Source: an uncultured Prevotella sp. (GTDB lineage Bacteria > Bacteroidota > Bacteroidia > Bacteroidales > Bacteroidaceae). From it: DNA of 64,000 nucleotides. The stretch lies in contig ONQB01000002.1 in the NCBI GenBank assembly GCA_900319905.1, forward strand, positions 89,281-153,280. The letters run 5' to 3'. Shown here piece by piece: positions 34,533 through 43,830 of this stretch; positions within the stretch are counted from its first letter, which is position 1; each line of letters starts with the position of its first letter. A program made the translations under genes and the position numbers. The notes beneath the pieces were generated by a model. The model saw only the letters and a list, made by a program, of their open reading frames with translations. It did not search any database and was not told the origin of the DNA.

Positions 34533-35153
34533 TTATTGCCCGACAGCAACTTTTGCGTGGCGTATCACCTTGTCGTTGAGCATGTAACCGGTCTGCAGGC
34601 AGTCGATGACCTTTCCCTTTTTGTCATCGGCCTGTCCAGGTACCATCGCCACAGCCTCATGGAAGTCTGTGTCGAAGTCTTTCTCCTTGGTGTCAATCTT
34701 CTTCACGCCAAGGCTTTCCAATGCTTTCTCAAATTTCTTGTATATCATCTTCATGCCCTCACGAATGGCCTTGGGATCATCGCTCTCGTCCTTGAAAGCT
34801 CGCTCAAAGTCGTCCAATACGGGCAGCACAGCCACTACGGTCTTCTCACTGCCGTTGAGTATAAGCTCCGCCTTCTCCTTCAGTGTGCGCTTCTTGTAGT
34901 TGTCAAACTCAGCGAGCGTGCGCAGGTACTTGTCTTTTAAGTCGGCGATGGTCTTGTTGGCTTCCTCGAGCGCTTTCTTTGCATCGCATTCGGCATTATC
35001 TTTGGATTCTTCTTTTTCTTCTTTCTTGTTGTCCTTCTGCTTGTCAGTTGCTTCAGCTTTTTGAGGATTGGTGGATGAAGTCTGCTTCGTGGCATTCTGC
35101 TCGTTGGCGCCTTCGACCTTTATTTGCTTTTCTTTATTTTCTTTTTCTGCCAT
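34533..35153 (-). CDS. grpE: Nucleotide exchange factor GrpE
   Basis: A 206-residue DnaK nucleotide-exchange factor. About 65 N-terminal residues are highly charged and disordered (K/E/Q-rich), then a long coiled coil (LKDKYLRTLAEFDNYKKRT) and the C-terminal beta domain (FHEAVAMVPGQADDKKGKV...GYMLNDKVIRHAKVAV). The start at 35153 (MAEKENKE) is preferred to one 8 codons earlier. In the 123-base gap before it no CIRCE element or clear promoter box was seen. Confidence 0.97.
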   Translation of the reverse strand: MAEKENKEKQIKVEGANEQNATKQTSSTNPQKAEATDKQKDNKKEEKEESKDNAECDAKKALEEANKTIADLKDKYLRTLAEFDNYKKRTLKEKAELILNGSEKTVVAVLPVLDDFERAFKDESDDPKAIREGMKMIYKKFEKALESLGVKKIDTKEKDFDTDFHEAVAMVPGQADDKKGKVIDCLQTGYMLNDKVIRHAKVAVGQ

Positions 35154-35276
35154 AGTTGTATAAATCTTAATGCTCATTGATGAAGCTCACATCGAATGCT
35201 TCGTAATCAGTCATGAACTGCAAAAAATGTGCCATGTGTGAGATGACGGAGCGGAAAGATGATGCGGTGGCAACCG

Positions 35277-36902
<1,626 letters not shown>

Positions 36903-36979
36903 CTAAAACTAATCTGAAATAAACCTTCTTTTTACCTTAATATGTGGTTATCAATATAAATCGCGGTGTAATTACGGTG

Positions 36980-36987
36980 CAAAGTTA
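36980..36987 (-). promoter_or_regulatory. Candidate -7 box for the YbiT-like gene
   Basis: Minus-strand TAACTTTG followed by GC, about 80 bases before the start codon at 36899. No clear -33 TTTG is seen at the expected distance. Confidence 0.45.
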
Positions 36988-37045
36988 CAAAAAAGTTCCC
37001 ACACCTTCCCACTCCTTTTGCATTATTTGATTTATTGCAACAACA

Positions 37046-37091
37046 ATCGGCGTAAGAGCTAATGGTTGGTGCCATTGGCTCTTACGCCGAT
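37046..37091 (-). terminator. 20-bp-stem terminator of gdhA
   Basis: The arm 37046-37065 (beginning ATCGGCGTAAGAGC) pairs with 37072-37091 over 20 positions, including one T-G wobble, around the loop TTGGTG. On the minus strand it follows the gdhA stop and leads into T-rich sequence (TTGTTGTTGC). Confidence 0.75.
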
Positions 37092-37183
37092 ACTGCCAGA
37101 GTAGAGAGTAGCGTTTGCTGTGTACGCTATGTCTGTTTTGCTGTGTCAGCTTTGCTGTGTCTGTTGTTCGTAGCTTTACTGGC

Positions 37184-38521
37184 TTAGAGCACGCCTTGTG
37201 CCATCATGGCTTTGGCCACCTTAAGGAAACCTGCAACATTGGCGCCTTTGACGTAGTTGATGTAGCCGTCGGGCTGTGTGCCATATTTCACGCAGTTCTC
37301 ATGGATGTCGTTCATGATGCGGTGCAGGTAGTTGTCAACCTCCTCACGTGTCCACTTCAGACGCTCTGAGTTCTGACTCATCTCCAGACCCGACACAGCC
37401 ACGCCACCGGCATTGCTTGCCTTGCCCGGGCAGTAGAGTATCTTGTTGTCTTGGAAAATCTTTACGGCCTCTGGTGTCGATGGCATGTTGGCACCCTCGC
37501 TGACGGCAATGACTCCATTGTCGATGAGCTTCTGAGCGGCCTCGCCGTTTATCTCGTTTTGTGTGGCGCAGGGCGTTGCGATGTCGGCCTTGATGCCCCA
37601 TGGCTTCTGTCCGGGGAAGTATTGAGCGTTGGGGTATTCCTCCGCATATTCCTTGATGCGTCCGCGGTCGATGTTCTTCAGTTCCATGATGTAGGCCAGC
37701 TTGTCAGCATCGATGCCATCAGGATCGTAGACGAAACCGTCTGAGTCGGAGCAGGTCAGCGGTTTGGCTCCAAGCTGGATGAGTTTCTCAATGGTGTATT
37801 GGGCAACGTTGCCGGCACCGGAGACGAGTACGGTCTTACCCTTGATGTCAATGCCGCGTGTCTTGAGCATGTTCTCCAGAAAGTAGACATTGCCGTAGCC
37901 TGTGGCCTCCGGACGAATCAGTGAGCCGCCGAACTCCTGACCCTTGCCGGTGAGAATGCCGACAAACTGGTGCGTGAGCGCCTTGTACTGCCCGAACATG
38001 TAACCTACCTCGCGTCCGCCAACGCCAATATCACCGGCTGGCACGTCGGTGTCGGGACCGATGTAGTTCCACAGCTCGCGCATGAATGCCTGGCAGAAAC
38101 GCATCACCTCGCCGTTGGACTTGCCTCGGGGAGAAAAATCGGAACCACCTTTGGCACCACCCATGGGAAGAGTGGTCAGTGAGTTCTTGAATACCTGTTC
38201 GAAGGCAAGAAACTTCAGAATGGAGACATTGACGGAACTGTGGAAGCGAATGCCGCCCTTGTAGGGGCCAATGGCGTTGTTGTGCTGAACACGGTAGCCC
38301 ATGTTGGTCTGTACATTGCCTTTGTCGTCCACCCAGTTGACGCGGAACTGAACAATCCGGTCGGGGATGCATAGACGCTCGATGAGATTGGCCTTGTCAA
38401 ACTCGGGATGTTTGTTGTACTCATCCTCAATGGTTCCTAACACTTGACTCACTGCCTGGATGTACTCAGGCTGGTTGGGAAATTTCTGCTGCAGTTTTGC
38501 AACAACTTCAGTAGCTTTCAT
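37184..38521 (-). CDS. gdhA: NADP-specific glutamate dehydrogenase
   Basis: A 445-residue hexameric-type glutamate dehydrogenase interconverting 2-oxoglutarate plus ammonia and glutamate. Motifs: GPYKGGIRFH, the lysine loop LPMGGAKGGSDFSPRGK, PAGDIGVGGREVGYMFGQYK, and the Rossmann segment VLVSGAGNVAQYTIEKL. The start MKATEVV (38521) is preferred to one three codons earlier. It has its own -7 box and terminator. The pairing with AnsA and DcuB elsewhere in the window fits ammonia-based nitrogen metabolism. Confidence 0.97.
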   Translation of the reverse strand: MKATEVVAKLQQKFPNQPEYIQAVSQVLGTIEDEYNKHPEFDKANLIERLCIPDRIVQFRVNWVDDKGNVQTNMGYRVQHNNAIGPYKGGIRFHSSVNVSILKFLAFEQVFKNSLTTLPMGGAKGGSDFSPRGKSNGEVMRFCQAFMRELWNYIGPDTDVPAGDIGVGGREVGYMFGQYKALTHQFVGILTGKGQEFGGSLIRPEATGYGNVYFLENMLKTRGIDIKGKTVLVSGAGNVAQYTIEKLIQLGAKPLTCSDSDGFVYDPDGIDADKLAYIMELKNIDRGRIKEYAEEYPNAQYFPGQKPWGIKADIATPCATQNEINGEAAQKLIDNGVIAVSEGANMPSTPEAVKIFQDNKILYCPGKASNAGGVAVSGLEMSQNSERLKWTREEVDNYLHRIMNDIHENCVKYGTQPDGYINYVKGANVAGFLKVAKAMMAQGVL

Positions 38522-38597
38522 AAGTAGCAAATTAGTTTGTTTCTTTTATTGATTATATTTCATGTGGGTTGTAATTCACTATGATGCTATAATGCTG

Positions 38598-38605
38598 CAA
38601 AGATA
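38598..38605 (-). promoter_or_regulatory. Candidate -7 box of gdhA
   Basis: Minus-strand TATCTTTG followed by GC, about 77 bases upstream of the gdhA start. A TTGG sequence near 38625-38628 could be a weak -33 box. Confidence 0.5.
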
Positions 38606-38670
38606 CAAAAACTTCTCGTTTAATCCAATAAATTGCAAAAAAAAGATACATTTTCCTTTCGAATTGTTGC

Positions 38671-39069
38671 TTATAAGTGCAAGACCACCATCTTGCGCTT
38701 GCCCATCTGCTGCAACAGGTAGTCGAGTCCGGCAAGGATGGTGTCGTTGTATACGCCAGGAGCCACCTGCAATGTCGGCTCCACCTTAGTCTTCACACCC
38801 CGCTCGCCGTCGGAGCCCACGAGGATACGAAGGTTGTCGATGCCGTTTCGCTTCAGGAAGTCAAGCTCGCGACAGAGACGTGCACGGTTTCCGCCCTGTC
38901 CCTCTGAGCCTAAGATGGCACCGTACCATAGGTTGGTGCCTACGTAGTAATAGGGCTTGCCTTCGCGCCAGAACTTACCATCTCGGCTGGTTACAAACTG
39001 CGCGCTGAGGCTCAGCGTGCCTATAAAAAGGGAAGCCACAAGAAGCAGTGCTTTATAGATAGTGTTCAT
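38671..39069 (-). pseudogene. 5' remnant of a GH5 beta-mannanase gene
   Basis: 132 residues: an intact signal peptide (MNTIYKALLLVASLFIGTLSLSAQ), then the N-terminal strands and helices of a GH5-type mannanase (FWREGKPYYYVGTNLWYGAI, LDFLKRNGIDNLRILVGSDG, ILAGLDYLLQQMGKRKMVV). Intact family members run to roughly 400 residues and carry two catalytic glutamates; both are missing here. The match stops within a few residues of KRKMVVLHL and the sequence turns directly into the gdhA upstream region. No later exon-like continuation was seen in any frame up to 38522. Very likely a deletion relic rather than a working gene. Confidence 0.75.
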
Positions 39070-39222
39070 AGATGTCATATAGCTTTGTTGTCTTTTGCAG
39101 GCTTTATAGCTTTGCAGTTCATCACAAGTTTGTTTGCAAAGTTACGGCCTTCAGCCTTCATTCTATGCAACTATTTTATCAAAAAGCAGGATTATCCGCT
39201 CAAATGTGTGCCTTCCGTCGGA

Positions 39223-40527
39223 CTACTTCACCTTTATGATGTCTTTCCACGTTGTGGTGTAGTTTGGACTCTTTCGGTCGCGGCGTATGGCTTCGGCGAA
39301 GTGTCCGGCTTTTCCTTTACCTTTGGGCATGGTGTATTGCTGTGCACCCAGCACGACAGTTTCTTTGCCTTCTTTCCGATTGATGCGGTCGACGACGGCA
39401 TCAAGGCGTTTATGTTTTTGAAAGGTGTTGGGGTCGAAGTCGGTAAAGTCTGTCTGGATAGCATTGGCGGGACACAGTTCGAGCAGCATTACGCCCGCCC
39501 GTTTATAGTGGAATCCCTGGCCGTAGATATGACTCAACACACTGACAGCCGCATCTACGACGACCATGGTCGATGACGTGGGCGTGGGCAGCACGGCTGT
39601 TGCAAAACGGTCGTATTGTGGCAGGTCGTCGCGGAAGTGGTTGGTCTCAACAAAGACGCCCACCACGCCGGCAGCTTCGTGGTAGCGTCGCAGCTTCTCC
39701 GCGGCAAGGGCTGCGTAGTTGGCGATGTGTGTACGGATGTCGTTGAAGTCGGTGAGCATGCCTGGGAATGACCGTGAGGTACAGATGCTTTTCTTCGTAG
39801 CTTTCTCCATGTCGTCGATGGGGATGCAGTCGGTGCCGTTGAGCTCCTTCCACGTGCGCTGGCCGACGATGTTGAACGAAAGCCTCACCCACGACTCCGG
39901 TTGCTTCGCAAAGTCGGCGGCGGTGAGTATCTGCATAAGCTTGAGTTTCTCCTCCCAGCGCCGTCCGATGCCCCAGACATCGCCGATAGGGAACAAGGAG
40001 AGCGCCTTGCGCCTTTTCTCCTCGCTGTCAATCAAGCAGCAATGACGGTAGCCGGGATAGCGTTTGGCAAACTTGCTGGCAATCTTTGCCAAGGTCTTGG
40101 TGGGTGCGATGCCGATGCTCACGGGTATGCCCAGTCCTTGGTAGATGCGCTGGTGTAGCTTCTCGCCCCAGAGCTTGAGGTCGATGTTTTCCATGCCGTC
40201 GAGTATGCAGAAGCCCTCGTCGATGGAGTAACGGTAAAATTCAGGTGCCTCACTGCGCACGATGTTCATCAGCCGTCGTGTCATGTCGGCGTAGAGCTCA
40301 TAGTTGCTGGAGAATGCGTAGATCTGTTGGTGCACGAACTGCTGTTGCAGCTGGAAGAAAGGAATGCCAGCCTTTATGCCCAATGCTTTGGCTTCATTGC
40401 TGCGTGCCACGACACACCCGTCGTTGTTGGAAAGCACCACGACCGGCTTGCCTTCCAGGTCGGGCCTGAAGGAACGCTCGCAACTCACATAGCAGTTGTC
40501 GACATCGACAAGGGCATAGTATCTCAT
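39223..40527 (-). CDS. umuC: Y-family DNA polymerase UmuC
   Basis: A 434-residue catalytic subunit of DNA polymerase V, which copies past lesions. Metal-binding residues are visible in [17 protein letters not shown] and [27 protein letters not shown] is the palm signature, and a thumb/little-finger region and a UmuC C-terminal tail follow. Length fits UmuC (about 420). It begins 12 bases after umuD, in the standard umuDC order. Confidence 0.96.
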   Translation of the reverse strand: MRYYALVDVDNCYVSCERSFRPDLEGKPVVVLSNNDGCVVARSNEAKALGIKAGIPFFQLQQQFVHQQIYAFSSNYELYADMTRRLMNIVRSEAPEFYRYSIDEGFCILDGMENIDLKLWGEKLHQRIYQGLGIPVSIGIAPTKTLAKIASKFAKRYPGYRHCCLIDSEEKRRKALSLFPIGDVWGIGRRWEEKLKLMQILTAADFAKQPESWVRLSFNIVGQRTWKELNGTDCIPIDDMEKATKKSICTSRSFPGMLTDFNDIRTHIANYAALAAEKLRRYHEAAGVVGVFVETNHFRDDLPQYDRFATAVLPTPTSSTMVVVDAAVSVLSHIYGQGFHYKRAGVMLLELCPANAIQTDFTDFDPNTFQKHKRLDAVVDRINRKEGKETVVLGAQQYTMPKGKGKAGHFAEAIRRDRKSPNYTTTWKDIIKVK

Positions 40528-40539
40528 TTGCAGTCAGCT

Positions 40540-41040
40540 TTATTTGTTGATGGCAGCGTCGTTTCGTCTTTGCTTGATGGTGTAGATGACGACGCCCCAG
40601 ACGCGGAAGTCGGTCTGCTCGCTGGTAATCTTGAAGACGGGGTATTTCGGGTTGGCGGGACGCAGCTCGATATATCCCTCGTCGGCGAGATGGCTGTCGT
40701 CGTAGTACTTCATGGTGAACTCCTGGTTGTAGAAGGCCACCACGATGTCACCTGTGTGTGGGATGAGCGACCGGTCGATGACGAGCAGGTCGCCGCTGTC
40801 GATGCCTGCTCCGTTCATGGAGTCGCCGTTGGCACGTGCGTAGAACGTTGTGTCGGGATGTGAGATCAGGTCGTGGTTGAAGTCGAGCGGTTCCACCTCG
40901 TAGCTCTCGGCAGGTGACGGGAAGCCGGCCTTGATGCCGAAGGCGCAGGTCAGTGGGAGCGAGGTGTGAAACGAGGATGGCAACAGTTCTACTTCGCCAG
41001 TCTTCTGAGGATGTGTGTGATCTATATATTTTACGGTCAT
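40540..41040 (-). CDS. umuD: UmuD-like self-cleaving polymerase V subunit
   Basis: A 166-residue LexA/UmuD-type peptidase S24 protein without a DNA-binding domain. The catalytic serine is S74 in ARANGDSMNGAGI and the lysine is K111 in FTMKYYDD. The self-cleavage site is A38-G39 in IKAGFPSPAES, close to the Cys-Gly site of E. coli UmuD. Cleavage would give the active UmuD' that joins UmuC. A -7 box lies about 85 bases upstream; no LexA-like palindrome was recognised. Confidence 0.95.
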   Translation of the reverse strand: MTVKYIDHTHPQKTGEVELLPSSFHTSLPLTCAFGIKAGFPSPAESYEVEPLDFNHDLISHPDTTFYARANGDSMNGAGIDSGDLLVIDRSLIPHTGDIVVAFYNQEFTMKYYDDSHLADEGYIELRPANPKYPVFKITSEQTDFRVWGVVIYTIKQRRNDAAINK

Positions 41041-41122
41041 GAATCGTGAGTTATTGCAAGGGTCATTATCTGACGAAAAGGACAGGCCTGCGTACGGGGC
41101 CCTTCTTGTCGTCTATTTCTTG

Positions 41123-41130
41123 CAAAGATA
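41123..41130 (-). promoter_or_regulatory. Candidate -7 box of umuDC
   Basis: Minus-strand TATCTTTG followed by GC. A CTTG at 41153-41156 (22-base gap) could be the -33 box. The remaining gap to the tRNA genes (about 41160-41829) holds no supported gene, only the 22-bp repeat array and a terminator. Confidence 0.5.
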
Positions 41131-41394
41131 GTGCTTTTTATGGTTTTACAGTCAAGAGAACATATTTTTCTTCCACGATTATTTGTTTCCGCTCCATCAG
41201 TGAATAGTTGCAAGTTGAGAATGTGGGATTGAAAACTTCTTACACCAACGTTGTCGCCATTGCGATATTCTTGGCCGGCCTTTGTGTTGTCCGAAATATG
41301 AGCCTTCATGAGCGTCTTGAAAAGTCGTTGATTATTAGCCTTTTATGCAATGCGTTCCAAATGCCCGACTCTAATGTCCCCTGACGTTATTGCT

Positions 41395-41482
41395 TTATCG
41401 GCGAAAGGGCATCTGCTTATCGGCGAAAGGGCATCGGCTTATCGGCGAAAGAGTGCTGGCTTTACGTCGGGAAACAGACCTG
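41395..41482. repeat. 22-bp-period tandem repeat array (array 1)
   Basis: Three close copies (41395-41416, 41417-41438, 41439-41460) each start TTATCGGCGAAAG and are followed by a decayed fourth (41461-41482). The core TCGGCGA is palindromic. The motif TTGATTATTAGC lies upstream at 41328-41339, as it does beside the array at 63337-63490. Short reading frames through this DNA have no support as genes. Confidence 0.8.
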
Positions 41483-41758
41483 ATGGTGCCTTTTTCTTGC
41501 TATTTCCACCGATTTTGTAAGTGCTCAATGTTGTTTCCCCAGATATTTCGTTGTTGGCTGATTTTTTTTAGCGACTTTCCCAAATGTTAAAATATTGTCA
41601 GTTTTTATGACATTCCTTGTAACGAACGATAGAGCTGGCAACAGACACCGACGTGGTGTGACAGCCTGATGTGGCTGAACGCAATGTGGCAGGAAGCCGA
41701 GTGGCGCGCGATATTTGGCTGACGGGACAACAGTGAAGAAAAACTATAAATAAACGAA

Positions 41759-41789
41759 GAATGCCGCAACTCAGAGAGCTGCGGCATTC
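41759..41789 (-). terminator. Terminator of the tRNA-Lys pair
   Basis: GAATGCCGCA (41759-41768) pairs perfectly with TGCGGCATTC (41780-41789), with an 11-base loop. On the minus strand it is followed by T-rich sequence (TTCGTTTATTTATAGTTTTT). Confidence 0.75.
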
Positions 41790-41829
41790 AGTAAAATCTT
41801 CGGTTAAAACGCAATGTTTATAGCCTTGT

Positions 41830-41901
41830 GCGTCCTTAGGGATTCGAACCCTAGACCCACTGATTAAGAGTCAGTTGCTCTACCAGCTGAGCTAAGGACG
41901 C
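41830..41901 (-). tRNA. tRNA-Lys (CUU), copy 2
   Basis: A 72-base cloverleaf on the minus strand: acceptor GCGTCCT/AGGACGC, D stem GCTC/GAGC, anticodon stem ACTGA/TCAGT with loop CTCTTAA (anticodon CTT), T stem TAGGG/CCCTA with TTCGAAT. CCA is not encoded. Identical to the copy at 41924-41995, 22 bases away. Confidence 0.97.
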
Positions 41902-41923
41902 TCGGATTTTATAAAGAAGATGT

Positions 41924-41995
41924 GCGTCCTTAGGGATTCGAACCCTAGACCCACTGATTAAGAGTCAGTTGCTCTACCAGCTGAGCTAAGGACGC
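41924..41995 (-). tRNA. tRNA-Lys (CUU), copy 1
   Basis: The promoter-proximal of two identical 72-base tRNA-Lys genes; same stems and CTT anticodon as the copy at 41830-41901. A full promoter lies 55 bases upstream. Confidence 0.97.
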
Positions 41996-42050
41996 AGTAT
42001 CTTTGCTTCTTTGTCATGAGTCTGTACGGCTCATTTTCAAATTGCGAGTG

Positions 42051-42082
42051 CAAAGGTACTGCGTTTTTCTTTAATGACCAAA
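42051..42082 (-). promoter_or_regulatory. Promoter of the tRNA-Lys pair
   Basis: Minus strand TTTG (42082-42079), 20 bases, TACCTTTG (42058-42051), then CA. It matches the Bacteroidales consensus on both boxes. Confidence 0.75.
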
Positions 42083-42125
42083 CTTTTTCTTGATTTTTTT
42101 ACTTCAGACTCGATATTTCTTTCCT

Positions 42126-43601
42126 TTAGTACAATCCCATGGTATGGAAAAGGTAGGAGATGAAGTATCCACAGATGGTTGCCGTGAACGTGTGGATGAG
42201 TCCGGGAGCCATGAAGGAATGGTTGAAGAGGTACTTGCCTATCACCGTGGTGCCGGAGCGGTCGAAGTTGACCGTGGCAATGTCGGAGGGGTAGTTGGGG
42301 ATGAAGAAATATCCATAAACCGACGGCATGATGCCGAGCAGCACCCATCCTGGTATGCCGAGCTGGTAGGCCAGTGGCAGCATTGCCACGACGACGGCAC
42401 CCTGGGAGTTGATGAGTACGGACACGAGGAAGAAGACGAAGGCCATTGACCAGGGATACTTTTCGACGATGCCGCTCAGCATGACGTTCATATCTGATGT
42501 GTAGTTGCTGAAATAGGTGTCACACATCCATGCGATGCCGTAGATAGCCACAACGGCCACCATGCCATTTTGCCACACTGCTCCACTCACGGCAGCCTTG
42601 GGTTTGGCTTTGCAGAAGATCACCATCAGAGCGGCGGCTGTGATCATCATGATCTGAATGACGAGGTTCATCGACAGGTGTTTGGGCACCGACTGGGTGA
42701 TACCTGCCACCACTACGCCTGCCTTGGCCAGTTGCTTGGCACTCTCAGTGGCACCATTGGCCAGTGTCACGGTGGCGGGACCACCTTTTACCACCTCCAC
42801 TTCGTTCCAGGCGGGCAGGATGTTGTGGCCGGCCATGGTGCAGAAAGAGAAGATGACGATGATAAGCAGCGCAGCGAGAAAGATGTAGACGGCCCGCTTG
42901 CTCTCTTTGGAGATCTGCTTGTCAAGTGTCGAGGCTGAACCGCCGTAGATATAGGCAAATTGCTTGGGGTCTTTGAGCTTGGCCTGGAATGCCGGGTCTT
43001 TGTCGAGATCCTTGCCGCGGTGCCAACTGTAGGCTACAGCCGCAAGGATGCCCAGTAAGCACGCGGGGATGGTGACCATGATGACCTGCACATTGCTGAT
43101 GTTGAAACCATTGAGGGCGGAGATGGACGAGAAGGCCACGACGGCCGCGGAAATGGGCGAGCAGGTGATGCCGATTTGTGAGGCGATGCTTGCAATGCCG
43201 CACGGCCGCTCGGGACGTATGCCTTTCTTCAGTGCGATGTCGCAGATGATGGGCATCAGTGTGTAGACCACGTGTCCGGTGCCTACCATGACGGTAAGCA
43301 GGAAAGTTGTGAGCGGAGCAAGCAGCGTGATGCGGTCGGGATGTTTGCGCAGTAGCCGCTCTGCTATCTGAATCATCCAGTCCATACCACCCGAGGCCTG
43401 CAGCACGCCCGCACAGGTCACGGCGGCGATGATGATGTAGATGACGTCGGTGGGCGGAGTGCCCGGCTTGAGCTGGAAACCGAACACAAGGATGGCCAGG
43501 CCGATGCCGGAGATGGCACCTAAGGCTAATGATCCGTAACGGGCGCCGATGACAAGGGCTCCTAAAACCACCAATAGTTGAATAATCATTAATAGACTCA
43601 T
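42126..43601 (-). CDS. dcuB: Anaerobic C4-dicarboxylate transporter (DcuA/DcuB family)
   Basis: A 491-residue inner-membrane protein with about 10-12 hydrophobic helices. DcuA/B hallmarks: LVIGARYGSLALGAISGIGL, the GTGHVVYTLMPII helix, and GIRPERPCGIASIASQIGITCSPISAAVV. It probably exchanges fumarate, aspartate or malate for succinate during anaerobic fumarate respiration. It is some 45 residues longer than E. coli DcuB, partly through a charged central loop (about 168-215) and an insert near 250-285. Transcribed alone from a -7 box at 43681-43688. DcuA and DcuB cannot be told apart here. Confidence 0.9.
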   Translation of the reverse strand: MSLLMIIQLLVVLGALVIGARYGSLALGAISGIGLAILVFGFQLKPGTPPTDVIYIIIAAVTCAGVLQASGGMDWMIQIAERLLRKHPDRITLLAPLTTFLLTVMVGTGHVVYTLMPIICDIALKKGIRPERPCGIASIASQIGITCSPISAAVVAFSSISALNGFNISNVQVIMVTIPACLLGILAAVAYSWHRGKDLDKDPAFQAKLKDPKQFAYIYGGSASTLDKQISKESKRAVYIFLAALLIIVIFSFCTMAGHNILPAWNEVEVVKGGPATVTLANGATESAKQLAKAGVVVAGITQSVPKHLSMNLVIQIMMITAAALMVIFCKAKPKAAVSGAVWQNGMVAVVAIYGIAWMCDTYFSNYTSDMNVMLSGIVEKYPWSMAFVFFLVSVLINSQGAVVVAMLPLAYQLGIPGWVLLGIMPSVYGYFFIPNYPSDIATVNFDRSGTTVIGKYLFNHSFMAPGLIHTFTATICGYFISYLFHTMGLY

Positions 43602-43680
43602 ATGCTTTTGTATTGATTGTGCGATTGTTTCTTAGGTATTTCATGGTCAGAAGCGTTTGATCATGCGCTCTGTTCGTTGG

Positions 43681-43688
43681 CAAAGATA
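43681..43688 (-). promoter_or_regulatory. Candidate -7 box of dcuB
   Basis: Minus-strand TATCTTTG followed by GC, about 80 bases before the dcuB start. The nearest TTTG is only 12 bases upstream, so the -33 box is unclear. Confidence 0.45.
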
Positions 43689-43760
43689 ATATAAATAGTG
43701 CAAACCTAAAGAATGTATGGCTGGTTTTTTGTTGCTGTAAGCTCATTTCTTTGAAACAAA

Positions 43761-43800
43761 CATCCCCATCACGGTTGGACGGACCACTGTGATGGGGATG
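43761..43800 (-). terminator. Terminator of the thrA-apgM-thrC operon
   Basis: CATCCCCATCAC (43761-43772) pairs perfectly with GTGATGGGGATG (43789-43800), with a 16-base loop that can form GGT/ACC. On the minus strand it leads into TTTGTTTC. It lies 30 bases after the thrC stop. Confidence 0.8.
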
Positions 43801-43830
43801 GTAGGGTAAAAAGCCGGTGTTAAGCTGTTG

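Noticed and set aside
41037-41309. Minus-strand frame of 90 codons upstream of umuD
   Set aside because: It covers the umuDC promoter and has no recognisable features.
41395-41482. Possible CRISPR array
   Set aside because: The period is 22 bases with a short palindromic core and no spacer-sized unique DNA; no cas genes are present. The same holds for 63337-63490.
41390-41590. Plus-strand frame of 66 codons through array 1
   Set aside because: Repeat DNA; no ribosome-binding site or conserved residues.
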